This document shows positions 34,168-45,444 of a DNA stretch of 64,000 bases, piece by piece. The notes below the pieces were generated by a model. The model was not told the DNA's origin. It was given only the letters and a program-made list of their open reading frames with translations, and searched no databases. Numbering within the stretch: the stretch's first letter is position 1; every line of letters begins with the position of its first letter. The DNA is from Termitomyces sp. T153 (Eukaryota > Basidiomycota > Agaricomycetes > Agaricales > Lyophyllaceae). A program made the translations under genes and the position numbers. The stretch covers positions 248,001 to 312,000 of the forward strand of contig JACKQL020000042.1 in the NCBI GenBank assembly GCA_018296165.2, given 5' to 3'.

Positions 34168-34232
34168 ACATCAAGCAAGGAATTCAAACCACTAAAGCAT
34201 AGTGCTTTGGAAAGATAAGCCAGCTACAAGCA
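34168..34232 (-). repeat. tRNA-like SINE unit 2 (short)
   Basis: The minus strand reads TGGCTTATCTTTCC, then GGTTTGAATTCCTTGCTTGA. Spacing between the boxes is shorter than in units 3 and 4, close to that of an ordinary tRNA arm layout. Confidence 0.45.
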
Positions 34233-34280
34233 TATGTTGTAGCAAAGAGTGGACAATTAAAAACAAATTTATAGACAACA

Positions 34281-35603
34281 AATGTCAAGCAAGGGATTTG
34301 AACCCTCAACCTGAGCATATGAGACTGCAGACATTGCTAGAGCTCTAACATTCTAACCCATTAAACTGTCACAACCTGCTCCCTGGATCCCTGACCCCAT
34401 TCCCAGCCTGCTCACTTCCCCAGAGCTTTCCCCCCAATGTTCCCCTCAATCCCCCAACCATCATACATCCTCCACACCTACTCTGGGCAACTCCAACACT
34501 TCTCCAGCAAACCCCAATGGCCCCCCCTGGCCAACTCCAACATCTTCTCCACAGCCACCAATGCTTCCCCTAGATCTCCTGAACCCCTTGAACCATTCCC
34601 TGATATTCCTGACTCTGTCATACATTACTAGCCCATCAACCCAGTTCCCCTGAACCCAGTTCCCCCAACCCACTCCAGAGTGTCATGACTACCTTGGAAT
34701 GGCCTGCATCCCCAACTGACCCCGTCAAGATATCAATGCGGCCCATCCTCTGATTGCAACCAACACCCATCAATGCTGCTGAGCCCTGCCAAGCCCCACC
34801 ACCACACCTGCTGTCCCCCAGAGCACTCCAGTAGCCAGTATATAAGTCATAGAGTAGCTCCACATACTCTAGTCTTGATATTACCTGTTGTCTAATGTTA
34901 CCTAGGGCCTGGTTGTTTCTCTCTTATGTTTCATGTCCCATGTTACATTTCCTTTACTCTCAGTCTCCCAGTCTTGTCTTGTCTCTATTCCATTATCATA
35001 CTCATTATCATTTTGTATCTCTGCCCAAATTTATTTTTGTTCCCATCTTAATCTAGTCTTGACTCTGTCTCACTCCATCCAGCTCTGTCTCATCTTGTTT
35101 GATCTGTTTTCTTCATTGTGCTCAAGTCCTGTTCAACCCTTAACACTTTCACAAATTCCATGCTTATGATTATGAACCTCAAGCATTCTTTAAACCAACT
35201 CCAGACCTCGCTACTTGCTTGGTTCCAAACTCCATCAACTTCCATTGATCCCCCATCAAATTCCATTGATCCCCCACCAAGCTCCAGCTCCACTCCCATC
35301 ACTCACATAGCCTCCACTCCCTCTGCATCCACAATACTTGCTTATGGACTCATACCTGACACCCTGCCAAGCCTGTCCCTTTCCCTGCAACTTGTCCTAC
35401 ACTCTTCCAGACCACCCTAAACTTGCTCGGATCACTTCCCATCACTTGTCCTCGCAAGTTCCCCACAGTTAGAACTCCCCCGAGTGCCCAGTTACCAGTG
35501 CAGAGAATCATGTCTGCCTAGTAAGGATTTGCCCAGTGCAGCTGAGCCCCCATGGTCAGTGGAACCTGACATAAACCACAAGGGCCTGTTATATCAGGCA
35601 AGT
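34281..35603 (-). repeat. tRNA-like SINE unit 3, split by a solo LTR
   Basis: The B box GGTTCAAATCCC lies at 34,293-34,304 (minus). The A box is cut: its parts at 34,367-34,376 and 35,572-35,580 rejoin as TGGTTTAATGGG once the LTR 34,377-35,571 and one copy of TAAAC are removed. The rejoined unit closely matches unit 4. Confidence 0.6.
34377..35571 (+). repeat. Solo LTR of family 3 with 5-bp target duplication
   Basis: The 1,195-bp LTR starts TGTCACAACC and ends AACCTGACA. TAAAC is present on both sides (34,372-34,376 and 35,572-35,576). No interior sequence adjoins it, so it is a solo LTR left by recombination. This copy fixes the LTR borders for the whole family. Confidence 0.9.
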
Positions 35604-35661
35604 TAATCATGAAACAAACAATGGTTGATTAAAATGATGACTAAAAAAAGTTTCCATACCA

Positions 35662-35775
35662 GAATGTCAAGCAAGGGATTTAAACCCTCAGCCTAAGCAT
35701 ATGAGGCTGCAGACATCAGCAGACCTCCCAACCTTGAAACCCATTAAGCCACATGGGCCTGCTATATTAAGCAAA
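35662..35775 (-). repeat. tRNA-like SINE unit 4
   Basis: The minus strand has A box TGGCTTAATGGG (35,740-35,751) and B box GGTTTAAATCCC (35,675-35,686), with the tail CTTGCTTGACATT. It matches unit 3 over about 100 bases. Confidence 0.6.
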
Positions 35776-35937
35776 TTAAGAGCATCTGTAGAGCACTGCA
35801 GCAATCAAGAATTTTGCAGGTAGCCAGCCTGAATACTTAAACCATGAGAGTATTCTGCTTCAGAGTGTGCCTAAACATCAGTTAGAGCACAGAAGAAAAA
35901 GTGCAATAAATAAAATAGAGGACCAAATCAGTAGGCA

Positions 35938-36030
35938 ATTGTCAGATCAGGAAGTTGAACTCTAACCTGACAGAGAGAAGTATAACCTGATGGCATTTTG
36001 AACCACTAAGCCATGATACTGTACTAAGAA
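35938..36030 (-). repeat. tRNA-like SINE unit 5
   Basis: The minus strand reads TGGCTTAGTGGTT (36,001-36,013), and the B-box-like GAGTTCAACTTCC lies at 35,950-35,962. It is more diverged than units 3 and 4. Confidence 0.5.
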
Positions 36031-36293
36031 TGATATTTTGATGAATCATTTGCAGAGTGCCCCAATCATTGGCATGGTCATTTCCACCAGGCTTGCAACA
36101 GATGAACAGTTCTATGACAGCTTCTTGCCCCTACAAAAATGCATCCATGATGGTTTCCCATGCCTAACACTTTGACAGATATCTATACAGACAAACCAAG
36201 AGCTTTTAAATGGAAATGCATCTGTAATGGATATGCTTGTGACAGGATCTGACAATGAACAAAAAAAATCAACAATGGAGCAGCCAAAAAAGC

Positions 36294-36442
36294 TGGCTAA
36301 CAAAACTGCTTTTGGCAATGGATGTCATATAGCAATGGAAAGCAGAGACAATGGAAAGAGTGATATGATGGCACACACTGGCTAACAGAACTGCTTTTTG
36401 CAATGGATGTGATATAACAACAGAAAGCAGACAGCAGCTGTC
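36294..36442. repeat. Direct repeat, ~90-bp spacing
   Basis: A ~58-base phrase with GCTAACA.AACTGCTTTT and GCAATGGATGT.ATATA and GAAAGCAGA appears near 36,295 and again near 36,383. The surrounding 36,040-36,890 has no recognisable gene. Confidence 0.65.
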
Positions 36443-36894
36443 CACTGATACCATTGATAACAATACAATGTACAACTCCCACAAACTAAGAGGGCAGTCA
36501 AAGATGTCCACTCAGAGTGTTTATGATGACACATTGTAACATTGCAATGGCACCATTGCAGATGTAACATTGTTAACTTCTGCTACAATGCAGAGGACTC
36601 TGCTGGACATGTAGCATACAATACAAAATATGTTCCACTACAATGTCTGACACATGCACTTGTAGTGCCCTACCCTGAGAGAAAAAAGACAAAAGTGATG
36701 TGTTAGCAATTGGTCAGCAGTTACATAAGCTGGTGGCAGTATCAAAGGGGCCACACTTGTCTAAATTATTGACAAAGAACTAGTGTAGTCTGAGGACTGA
36801 AACTCGAACCAATAGATAGGGAAAAGAAAGGAGAATGAAGGAAAACTATAGTGGGGAAATCTGACAAGAACTGGAGAAGAAGAAGGGGAAACAA

Positions 36895-38850
36895 GTGGGA
36901 TGTCCCCTGACATTTACTCCAAGAGCCTGAATGCAGTAGAGCGCAACTACAAGATCCATAACAAGGAGATGCTAGTCATTATCTGGTCCTTCAAAGAGTG
37001 GCAGCATTTCCTGGAGGGTGTGCAGCATAAATTTGAGGTCTGAACAGACCACAAGAACCTTGAATACTTCCAGACAGCTAAGAAGCTCAACTGCCAGCAA
37101 GCCTGGTGGTCCCTCTATCTAGCCAACTTTGACTTCTTGCTGCACCACAAGCCAGGCCAAGTATGAGGAAACCAGATGCTCTATCCCATAGAGCAGACCA
37201 CAGCACTGGAGGAGATGACAATAGCAACATTGTGCTCCTCCACCCTGAACTGTTCACAATCTGAGCCATGGAAGGTCTAGCCATTGAGGGAGAGGAGAGA
37301 GACTTCCTCCAGGACATTCAGCATGGAAATCAGAATGGTCAGCAGGAGCTCATCACTCAGGCAGCCTGGACACTGAAATCAGGACACACCACTGGCACCA
37401 AGTCTGTCCATACAAACAAATGGACCCTCCAAAATGGGCTTCTGACCTTCCACAACTGTATCTACATGCTCAATGTCCTAGAGCTCTGCCAGAGGATCAT
37501 AGAGCAACACCATGACTCCTGGATTGCTAGACACCCTGGTTGCTGGAAAATGTTGGAGCTAGTATCCTGGAACTACTAGTGGCCACAGATGTCCTGGTAT
37601 ATTGAGTCCTACACTAGTACATGCAATCTCTGCCTCCAGACTAAACTTGAACATTGTCTCCCCATCAGACAGCTACATCCCCTCCCTGTTCCCTCAGAGC
37701 AATGGAGTGTTGCTTCAGTGGACTTTATTGTAGAGCTCCTCAACATTCATGGTTATGATGCCATCATAGTAGTGGTGGACCTATACAGCAAGCAAGCACA
37801 CTTCATTCCCACTCACACTACTTGCTCCACCATGAGTGCCACAAACCTATACTGGAGAAATGTCTGGAAGCTCCATGGCCTCTCCAATGCCTACATATCT
37901 GACCACAGGCCACAATTCATAGCAGACTTCACCAGAGAGCTCTACCAACTACTTGGCATGAAGCTGCACACCTCCACTGCCTACCACCCACAGTCCAATA
38001 GCTAGACCAAACACATGAATCAAGAGTTTAGGCAGTACCTCCACCTCTTTTGCAATGAGTGCTAGGACAACTGGGACAAACTCCTCCCTGACACTGAGTT
38101 CCAGTACAACAACCATATTCATGTGGCCACCCAGTCTTTGTCCTTCTTTCTGAACACCAGATATCACCCATGTATGGGCTTCAAACTCTGGACCTGGTCA
38201 TTGGAGAATAAAGCAGTGAATAAGTTTGTGGACTGGATGAAGAGATTACAGGAGGAAGCCCAGGTGGCCCTAGCAAAGGCAAAGGATGACATGGCACAAT
38301 ATTATGACCTGGAAGAACCCTGGCACCCAAGTACCAGCTCAGGGATTGGGTCTACCTGGATGCCTCTGATATTACAACAACCTGACCATCAAAAAAGCTC
38401 TTGCACTGCCAATTAATACCCTTCACAGTAGAATGGCAGGTTGGACCATTAGCCTATCAACTCCAACTCCCCATGGAGATGCACCAGCTCCATCCAGTAT
38501 TCAATGTGGTCAAGCTAACTCCAGCCCCAAAGGACCCTATTCTAGGGCAATGCTCAGTACTCCTGCCACCTCTGGTGGTGGTCAATGACAATGAGGAGTA
38601 TGAGGTGGAGGAGATCCTGGATAGTTGTCTATTCTAATAACAGCTACAATATAAGGTGAAGTGGAAAGGTTATGGAATCAAGAACATCTCCTGGGAACCA
38701 TGGGAGAATGTGCACATGCCAGGGCTGATTAGGGAGTTCCACTGGAGGCACCCAGACATGCTGCAAGCCATCCAAGGAATCTACCCCATCTCACTAGTGG
38801 ACTAGGCAATCCAGAACTTCTTTTACCCCACACATTAAGATGCCACATGC
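36895..38850 (+). pseudogene. Truncated chromovirus family 1: RNase H, integrase, chromodomain
   Basis: The copy begins abruptly inside RNase H ('YSKSLNAVERNYKIHNKEML', 'TDHKNLEYF'). Integrase follows at 37,380-38,010 with 'SVDFIVELL', 'DLYSKQAHFIPTH', 'ISDHRPQFIADFTRELYQLLG' and 'STAYHPQSNS', giving the D, D, E positions, then the tail 'HQLHPVFNVVKLTPAP' and the chromodomain 'EYEVEEILDSCLF..QLQYKVKWKGYG' at 38,590-38,690. Many in-frame stops and shifts occur. gag, protease and RT are missing to the left. It pairs with the copy at 1-1,146. Confidence 0.85.
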
Positions 38851-38861
38851 TAGAGAGGGGG

Positions 38862-39202
38862 TAATGTCAGGGGACTTCCATTTCTGACCTCCAACTTCTA
38901 CTTCTGACCTCTGCAGCAATCTCCATAGCTTGTTCCAGACCCTCAGAACTTTCCATTGTTCCTTGTCAAGCACTTCCCTAGGGTGAGGGCTAGCTCTAGT
39001 CTTCTGTATAGTTGTCCTCATGCCTCTGCGACCTACTGATGTGCCACACCAAGCAGCAGGGATTCTTAGACTTGTTCTCTTTGGACTCCTCTCTGCTAGG
39101 TGATTTGTTACTATTGTATCATTGGCTACCCTGCTAATATACTTTGGATTCCCCTCTGCTAGCTGCATGATCAAGCTGCCACTCCCAGAAGTTGCCCTTA
39201 CA
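38862..39202 (+). repeat. LTR of chromovirus family 1 (3' LTR)
   Basis: This 341-bp LTR begins TAATGTCAGGGG after the purine tract AGAGAGGGGG and ends GCCCTTACA. It matches 776-1,146. 39,203-39,791 is unassigned DNA ending in the purine tract AAAAGGGG, as in the left copy. Confidence 0.75.
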
Positions 39203-39791
39203 AGTAGTGGCATCCTCTGGCCCATCTGCAACACTTGTTGCATCTTTCCAGGACATGACCACTAAGGAGTCCATGGAATTGGACTATATTGATGAGTGAG
39301 TCTTCCACCCCCACTGCTGCCAGCCCAGAGATGACTGATTCTGTCATCCCTGCCCCTTTGGATGTGGCTGTAGACATTGCTACTCCCACTGCCCCTAAAG
39401 TCAGAACTAGCAGCTCAAGCAATACAACTATCATTGTATCCAAGCAATAGGCTGACACTATGAGCAATGAGAAAGCATCATCCTCACAGGTGGACAAACA
39501 GGCAGGCTGAACTACTACTCATAGTTCACAATAGAAACATTACATGTGGGCAGGCTGAGTGCCCATATATGCTGTCTGGCACTTCAGGGCAATGCACCAA
39601 AGTACCACTCTGCCTACTTTCTCTTGTAGGACCAACCAAGTCTACCAATTTTCTCAGCATAGAGGCCCTGCTACAGGACCCCAGTGCCATATTGTAGGTG
39701 GGATGCTGTATCCCACCCTTTCTTTATCATATACCTTTACCTCCCACTGCAATGTTTGTGTGAGTCCATTGACAGACTCAAAAGGGGAGTA

Positions 39792-40014
39792 TGCAATGGA
39801 GTGTCCTGTTACTATACTATAATACCTACTTAATTCATATATTATTATAGTTATTATTAATGTAGCATCACATGATGCTACCTATAATACCATTTATTAT
39901 ATGTACTTACATAAGGCAGCACCTTACTTCATACTTTGTTGACATAATAAATGACTGGTTTTGACTTATGAGGTGTGAACTATAAGCAGCACAACCCATA
40001 ACAGAAATGTTACA
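39792..40014 (+). repeat. Small LTR of family 2
   Basis: The 223-bp segment starts TGCAATGGAG after a purine tract and ends AAATGTTACA. Related fragments lie at 1,732 and 9,550-9,734. 40,015-40,286 is unassigned flank of element X. Confidence 0.6.
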
Positions 40015-40291
40015 AGCCCTTTGACTCTCACTTACCACTTGTGTTGGCTTGATGTGTCAGCTCTACACCATAGAGTGTGCCCTTCCCTTACAAAGATGGT
40101 CCTGTTATACTGTAGCAACTTGGGTTTCCCTACTACAAAGTTTGAATGACTGGCAGTTGCCAGAGCTTCATCACCTCTGAGAGCAACAGGTTGTAGAGTT
40201 GTAATGTGGTTTGTTCTAATAGGACAGGTAGTATAACTGGTTTGTCATGTGCAATTCCAGTGTGTTCCATTGTAGGCAGAACTGCTATAAA

Positions 40292-40474
40292 TGTCATGGT
40301 ACACATGTAACCATGAGCCACAGTAGCCAGTTGCATAGGTCAATATGTTCTCTTTAGTTCTATTTGTCTTATCAACAGGTATGTACAACATACCATGTGT
40401 TGCTAGTCACCAATAGATTTCATAAACAGTCTAGTTGTGGCACTGGATTGCAAATTACAAACAACAGCCTGACA
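40292..40474 (+). repeat. 5' LTR of element X
   Basis: 183 bp, TGTCATGGTAC ... AGCCTGACA. It differs from the 3' LTR mainly where that copy has CpG. It contains AGTTCTATTTG at 40,356-40,366, complementary to the site right after the LTR. Confidence 0.9.
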
Positions 40475-40476
40475 CT

Positions 40477-40487
40477 CAAATAGAACT
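40477..40487 (+). promoter_or_regulatory. Primer-binding site of X complementary to own LTR
   Basis: CAAATAGAACT begins two bases after the LTR and is the exact reverse complement of 40,356-40,366. No TGG-starting tRNA-type site is present. In the 3' LTR the matching stretch reads AGTTCTATTCG, so the pair may have contained a CpG that decayed on both sides. Confidence 0.6.
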
Positions 40488-40502
40488 TCAATTTTTTTTG
40501 AG

Positions 40503-41525
40503 ATGTCCACTCCCAAGTTTCCAGGTAACCTGACCCCCACAGAGGACCACATAGCAAAGATGGTCTACCAGGCCATGCAGGCAGAATTTGCAGCTCAGAT
40601 GCAGGCTACAGCACAGCTCCAAACCAGTTTGAGAGAGCTCCAGGGCATGTTTGAGGCACTAGCAAACAGAATGGCAGAGGTAGAGTGCAGCAGTTATAAT
40701 GGCAGACTAAGACCCAACATCAGCCCTCCTGAGAAGTACAACAGGGCTTCAAGACAACTTGTGGACCAGTTCATTGGCCAGGTCAAGGCTGCTGCCAAGT
40801 TCAAAAGGTTCAGGGATGAGTGCCAGAAAATTCTGTGGGTGCAGTTGTACCTGAGTGGATTGGCCCTCACTTGGTCCCACATCATCATGACTGGTGACAA
40901 AGTCCCTGTGCTGAACCCACAGCACTTTATCTGGAAAGATTGGCTCACAGACTTTCAGATTACATTTGGGCTGTGCAACCTAGTGCAGGATGCACTCAAT
41001 CATATTGCCATGCTACAGCAAGGCTCTAGATCCATCACAGACTACTGCACAATGTTTTTCAAGTTGAAAGGAAGGCTTGGTGCATCTGATGCCAATAGCA
41101 AGTACATCAAGGATTGCTTTTGGAAGGGGTTGAATGCAGTGGCCATGGAGGCCCTTGTCAATATGGACTTTGCTATGACAGAGGAGGCAAGGGACATTCT
41201 TTTGTACAGGGAGGGAAAACTTCCAGATATGGCAGCAAGGAAGAAGGGTCAGTAGCAGGGTGGAGGTGCACCAAGGACCCCACAACCTGTGTCAACACCC
41301 ACTGTGGCACCACCAGCATGTGCAGCACCCCCACCTCCTTCAAAGAACCCCCAAGGCCATGAACATTGATTATGCAAGTTGTACTGCATCAAGGAAGTGT
41401 TATAAATGCAGCAAGACAGGACACTTCATAGTGGACTGTCTGTTGTGGTTGGTGTTACTTAAAGCAGCAGTGCAGGAGGTGCTCAAGGCAGAGAAGAAGG
41501 GTGAGGAGCCAGGGCCTAGTTTTGT
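40503..41525 (+). pseudogene. X gag with CCHC zinc knuckle
   Basis: The capsid-like frame 40,503-41,255 (250 codons) contains 'PPEKYNRASRQLVDQFIGQV' and 'SITDYCTMFFKLKGRLG', the usual gypsy gag core. After a TAG it continues in a shifted frame to a CCHC knuckle CYKCSKTGHFIVDC at 41,398-41,439, which would bind element RNA, and ends near 41,525. The ATG at 40,503 lies 16 bases after the priming site. The stop and shift mean no full Gag is made from this copy. Confidence 0.8.
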
Positions 41526-41531
41526 GTAGGG

Positions 41532-42026
41532 TTGGCTCATGTAGTTGTGATGGGCACAACCAAAAGGCAGCATATATTCACACCTACCAATGATAATGCA
41601 TTACATGACCCTGCTGAAGCAAACACTGAGCAACAATGTGTGGTGGTTACACATGCAAGATTGCCTTGTTCCCCATACTCTGTGCTCAAACTCCCAGTCA
41701 CACTCAGCATCTCCAGCTCCTCAACCCCCTTCCTAGTGCTGATAGATACATGGGCAGTGGTGGACTTGGGAGCCAGCTGCTGCTTCATCCACTCTTGTTT
41801 TGTGGTGGAGCAAGGAATCCCAACAGTTCAGAAGAGACACCTGATGAAGCTCAGGCCAATTGACAACTCCAAGATTCAGTCAGGGTTGATTACAAAGGAA
41901 GTGCTGCTGCACCTCACTATTGGCAACCACATAGAGACCTTGTCCTTGGATATTGTGGACATTGGCAATGACAACCTGATCCTAGGTGTCAATTGGTTGT
42001 GCTGCCATAATTCAGACATCAATTAA
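41532..42026 (+). pseudogene. X protease domain
   Basis: This frame includes 'AVVDLGASCCFIHSCFV', the aspartic protease active-site region (the usual D-[ST]-G-A core is altered to D-L-G-A), and the second signature 'DNLILGVNWL' about 65 residues later. A 494-base non-coding or frame-lost stretch (42,027-42,520) follows, with a purine-rich plus strand where the hinge to RT would be. Confidence 0.75.
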
Positions 42027-42520
42027 GGACATTCCACAGTGTGTTTTGAGTTAGACCACTGCTAGCAGGCAGACATTTTTGGAACCAATGAGCAAGGTGG
42101 CACAGGTGTGGAGGGTGTTTGCAGTGAAGCTGGCACTGAAAGAGTATTTTTGGGGCCTGAAACAGGTGAGGACATAGATAATGATGAGGGCAGAAGGTAG
42201 CAGCAGTGCAAGTAGCACAGGATAGTATAGCAGAGGCATTGGAGGGGGTGTTGAGTTGGGGGGGATAAGCAGGAGACAGGAGTTTACTTGAAGCAGAAGT
42301 AGGAGATGGAGTTGATATGCACTGAGGAGGCCCACATCTGGTGGTGGCAGAGGTGAAGGCATTGCAGAGCTTTTTGCAGGCACTAGTGAAGAAGGCAGCA
42401 AGGGATGGTGCAGAGGGGCAGAAGTTAGCAAAGGAGTTGGTGCTGGAGACTCTGCATGACTTTCTTGACATCTTCAGCAAGGATTGTTGGGAGTGACTGC
42501 CACAGCATAGAAAGCATGAC

Positions 42521-43850
42521 TTGGGCATTGATCTGATTGACAGAGTGGAAGTGCCACCTCCAGGAAAGCTCTACCAGCTGGTGCCAGCCAAATTGCATGC
42601 ATTGCAGCAGTTTATCAACAAAAACTTGGCAAAAGGCTACATTCAATTGTCAAGCACACTGTGTGGTGCCCCAGTGTTCTTTGTAAAAAAGAAGGATGGT
42701 TCATTGCATCTGGTAGTCAATGTTATGGCACTGAACATGGTAACAAAGCCAGATGCATACCTGATTCCACTCACCAATGAACTTTTGGATTGACTGAAGG
42801 TGGCCAAGGTCTTCACCACACTAGATATGTGATGGGGGTACTACAACATGAGGATCCAGGCTGGGGACAAGTGGAAGACTTTATTACATATGCATTATGA
42901 GCAATTCAAGTTCCTGGTCATGCAGTTTGGCCTCCAAAATGCACCAGCAGCCTTTCAGAGAATGGTGAACAAGTTGTTCCATGACCTAGTGGATGTCTAC
43001 ATGGTGTTGTACCTGGATGACATTATCATCTTTTTGGAGGACCCAGTGCAGCACAAGGCTCATGTTTGAGAGGCCCTGCATTGACTGCAGGAGGCAGATC
43101 TGTTCCTCAAGCCCAAGAAGTGTCAGTTCAGCACAATAGAAGTTGATTACCTTGGTTTGAAGATAACCCCAGGCTGCATTGGAATGGACCCCATTAAAGT
43201 TAGTGGAGTTACAGAACAGTCAACTCCAAGAAACATATGACATGTGAATCAGTTCCTTGACTTCTGCAACTTTTACTAGCACTTTGTGGAGAACTATGCA
43301 ACAATAGTGAGACTGTTGGAGAGGCTGAATGGGAAGGAGTATGCATGGTGGTGGGAGGATGAGGAGCAGCAGGTGTTTGATACTCTGAAGCATGCTGTCG
43401 TCTAAGCACCAGTGTTGGTTATGCTAAATACAGAGGCAGCCTTTTGAGTGGAGACTGAAACATTGGACTCTGCAGTGGGAGCAGTTTTATCACAGAAGGG
43501 GGAGGATAGGGATTGGCAGCCAGTTGTGTTCTTTTCTAAGGCACTACAACTGGCAGAATGAAACTATGATGTGCACAACAAGGAGTTGCTTTCAGTAGTA
43601 TGGGCTTTTGAAGTTTGGTGACCATACTTAAAAGGGAATCCATTCACTGTGGATGTATTTTTGGACCATCAAAACCTTGAGTACTTCATGACAGCACATG
43701 ACCTCAACAGGCAACAGGCAAGGTGGAGCATCTTCTCGAACTGTTTTGTTTTTGTCATCCATCATTGACCAGGAAGACTAAGCACTGGCCCAGATGGCCT
43801 GTTGAGGCATCTGGATCATAAAGTACTGATGGAGGCTCACAATAACACAG
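42521..43850 (+). pseudogene. X reverse transcriptase and RNase H
   Basis: RT motifs in order: 'FINKNLAKGYIQLSSTLCGA', 'PVFFVKKKDGSLHLVVN', 'FTTLDM.WGYYNMRI', 'MQFGLQNAPAAFQRMVN', the catalytic box YLDD at 43,010-43,021, and 'VDYLGLKITPGCIGMDP'. RNase H follows with 'VETETLDSAVGAVLSQ', 'ALQLAE.NYDVHNKELL' and '[10 protein letters not shown]'. Stops interrupt at least seven places; several (after LLD, LDM, AHV, EALH, AAF) are TGA where related elements have arginine. 43,851-44,008 is a diverged linker. Confidence 0.85.
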
Positions 43851-44008
43851 GGGAGCAGGTGCTAACAGAGGAGAGAGTGGGGATGAGACATGCACAGAGG
43901 GTGGTGGTGGCTGTGAGGAAGTGTGGCAAGTCTGAGGTAGTGTGGCAGGTAGCAGCAGCATAGATGATCTTAGTGGATGCAGACATCTTGGCACAGATTT
44001 GAGAGGCA

Positions 44009-45000
44009 GTGCCCAGAGATACAAAGCTCCAGGTGTTGTGGAAGGTGGAGGCAGTGCCAGCACTGGTGCATGCTGGGTTGAAAGATTTTGTGGTTGATGG
44101 GAGATTGATTAAGTTCAAGGGCCTGGTATATGTTCTAGACAATGACAAGATGAAGAGGTTGGTGTTGCAGTTATACCACAATTCAATTCCATTGGGGCAT
44201 CCTTGTCAGTCAAACACACTGGCTCTTATTGTGAGGAACTACTATTGGCCACAGATAGCAGATTATGTCTGGCATTATGTGGAAGGCTGTGAGACATGTC
44301 AACAAATCAAACCAAGGCAACAGAAGCCATATAGTCCCCTACAGCCTTTGAAGGTACCTGATGGCCCATAGCAACACATTACTACAGACTACATTGGCCC
44401 CCTACCAATGTCGCAAGGCTACAATGCAATATAGGTAGTGTGCAACAAGGCAATGAAGAGGATGAACTTCCTGGGTGCTCACTCAACAGACAATGCAGTA
44501 GCAATGTGTGATGCATTCATAGAGAGGGTGTAGTCCTTGCATGGCATGCCAAAGAAGGTGGTTCAAGATAGAGGCTCACAGTTCATTGCACATTATGTCA
44601 AGTGAATGTGGGAAAGACTGAGCATCAAGCAGGCACTGTCAACAGCCCACCACCTACAAACAGACAGTCAGACAGAGTGTACAAATCAAAAGTTGGAGGT
44701 GTACTTACAGGCATTTGTCAACTATTACCAAGATGACTGGATGGACTAGCTTCTGTTTGTTGAGTTTGTGTACAACAATCATGTCAATTCAGCAATTGGT
44801 ATGTCTCCTTTCTACATGGAGTATGCATACAACCCAACCTTTTTCATTGACTCCATGAGCTCACAGTCTGCGCCAAAAGCCAACAAGTGTCTCAATCACA
44901 TATGTGAGGTACAAGCTGAGCTAAAGGGGCTGCTAGAGCTAGCAGTGCAGAGGATGAAGCATTTTCATGATGCCTGAGTTGAGTAGGCTCCAGACTATGC
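44009..45000 (+). pseudogene. X integrase
   Basis: The zinc-binding part has 'LVLQLYHNSIPLGHPCQSNT' and 'NYYWPQIADYVWHYVEGCETCQQ', giving the H-H-C-C pattern. The catalytic core reads 'TTDYIGPLP', then 'VVQDRGSQFIAHYVK' and 'HHLQTDSQTECTNQKLEVYL', matching the D, D, E arrangement. The C-terminal part holds 'FVYNNHVNSAIGMSPFYMEY'. At least five in-frame stops are present. Confidence 0.85.
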
Positions 45001-45444
45001 AATCAGTGACCAAGTCTACCTCAAGCAGGCAGACTTACATTCTGACAGACTGAGTCATAAGCTTAATTTGGAGCACTTTGGTCCTTTCAAAGTGGCACAT
45101 GAGATCTTGTCAATGGCCTACAGGCTAGAGTTGCCAGATGGGTGGTTGATTCATGATGTTTTCCATGTCCCTTGCTTGGTCCTGGCATGATTAGACACAA
45201 TACCAAGATGTCAACAAGAACTGCCCCTGCTGGTACAGATGGACACAGGAAATGAGGTTGAGATCAAATGCATCCTCGGAGAGTGGAGAACTAGAGGTGG
45301 GGTGATTGAGTTTTTGGTTTGGTGGAAGAGGTACAATGAAAGTGAAGACAAGTGATTAAAGGAATATGACATGCTGCATGCTCTTGATGCAATACCAGAG
45401 TTCAGAGAGAATGAGAAGACATGTGGAAAATGTTGCAGAAGCAG
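45001..45444 (+). pseudogene. X integrase tail and chromodomain
   Basis: The tail has 'HKLNLEHFGPFKV', 'RLELPDGWLIHDVFHVPCL' (the GPY/F-type module), then 'EVEIKCILGEWRTRGGVIEF' and 'LVWWKRYNESEDK.LKEYDM', a chromodomain with its aromatic residues mostly kept. The region ends at GCAG 45,441-45,444, where element Y begins. Confidence 0.8.

Noticed and set aside
34281..34376. A possible functional tRNA gene on the minus strand
   Set aside because: A and B boxes are present, but no acceptor stem pairs, the A box was split by an LTR, and near copies lie next to it, so a SINE is a better reading.
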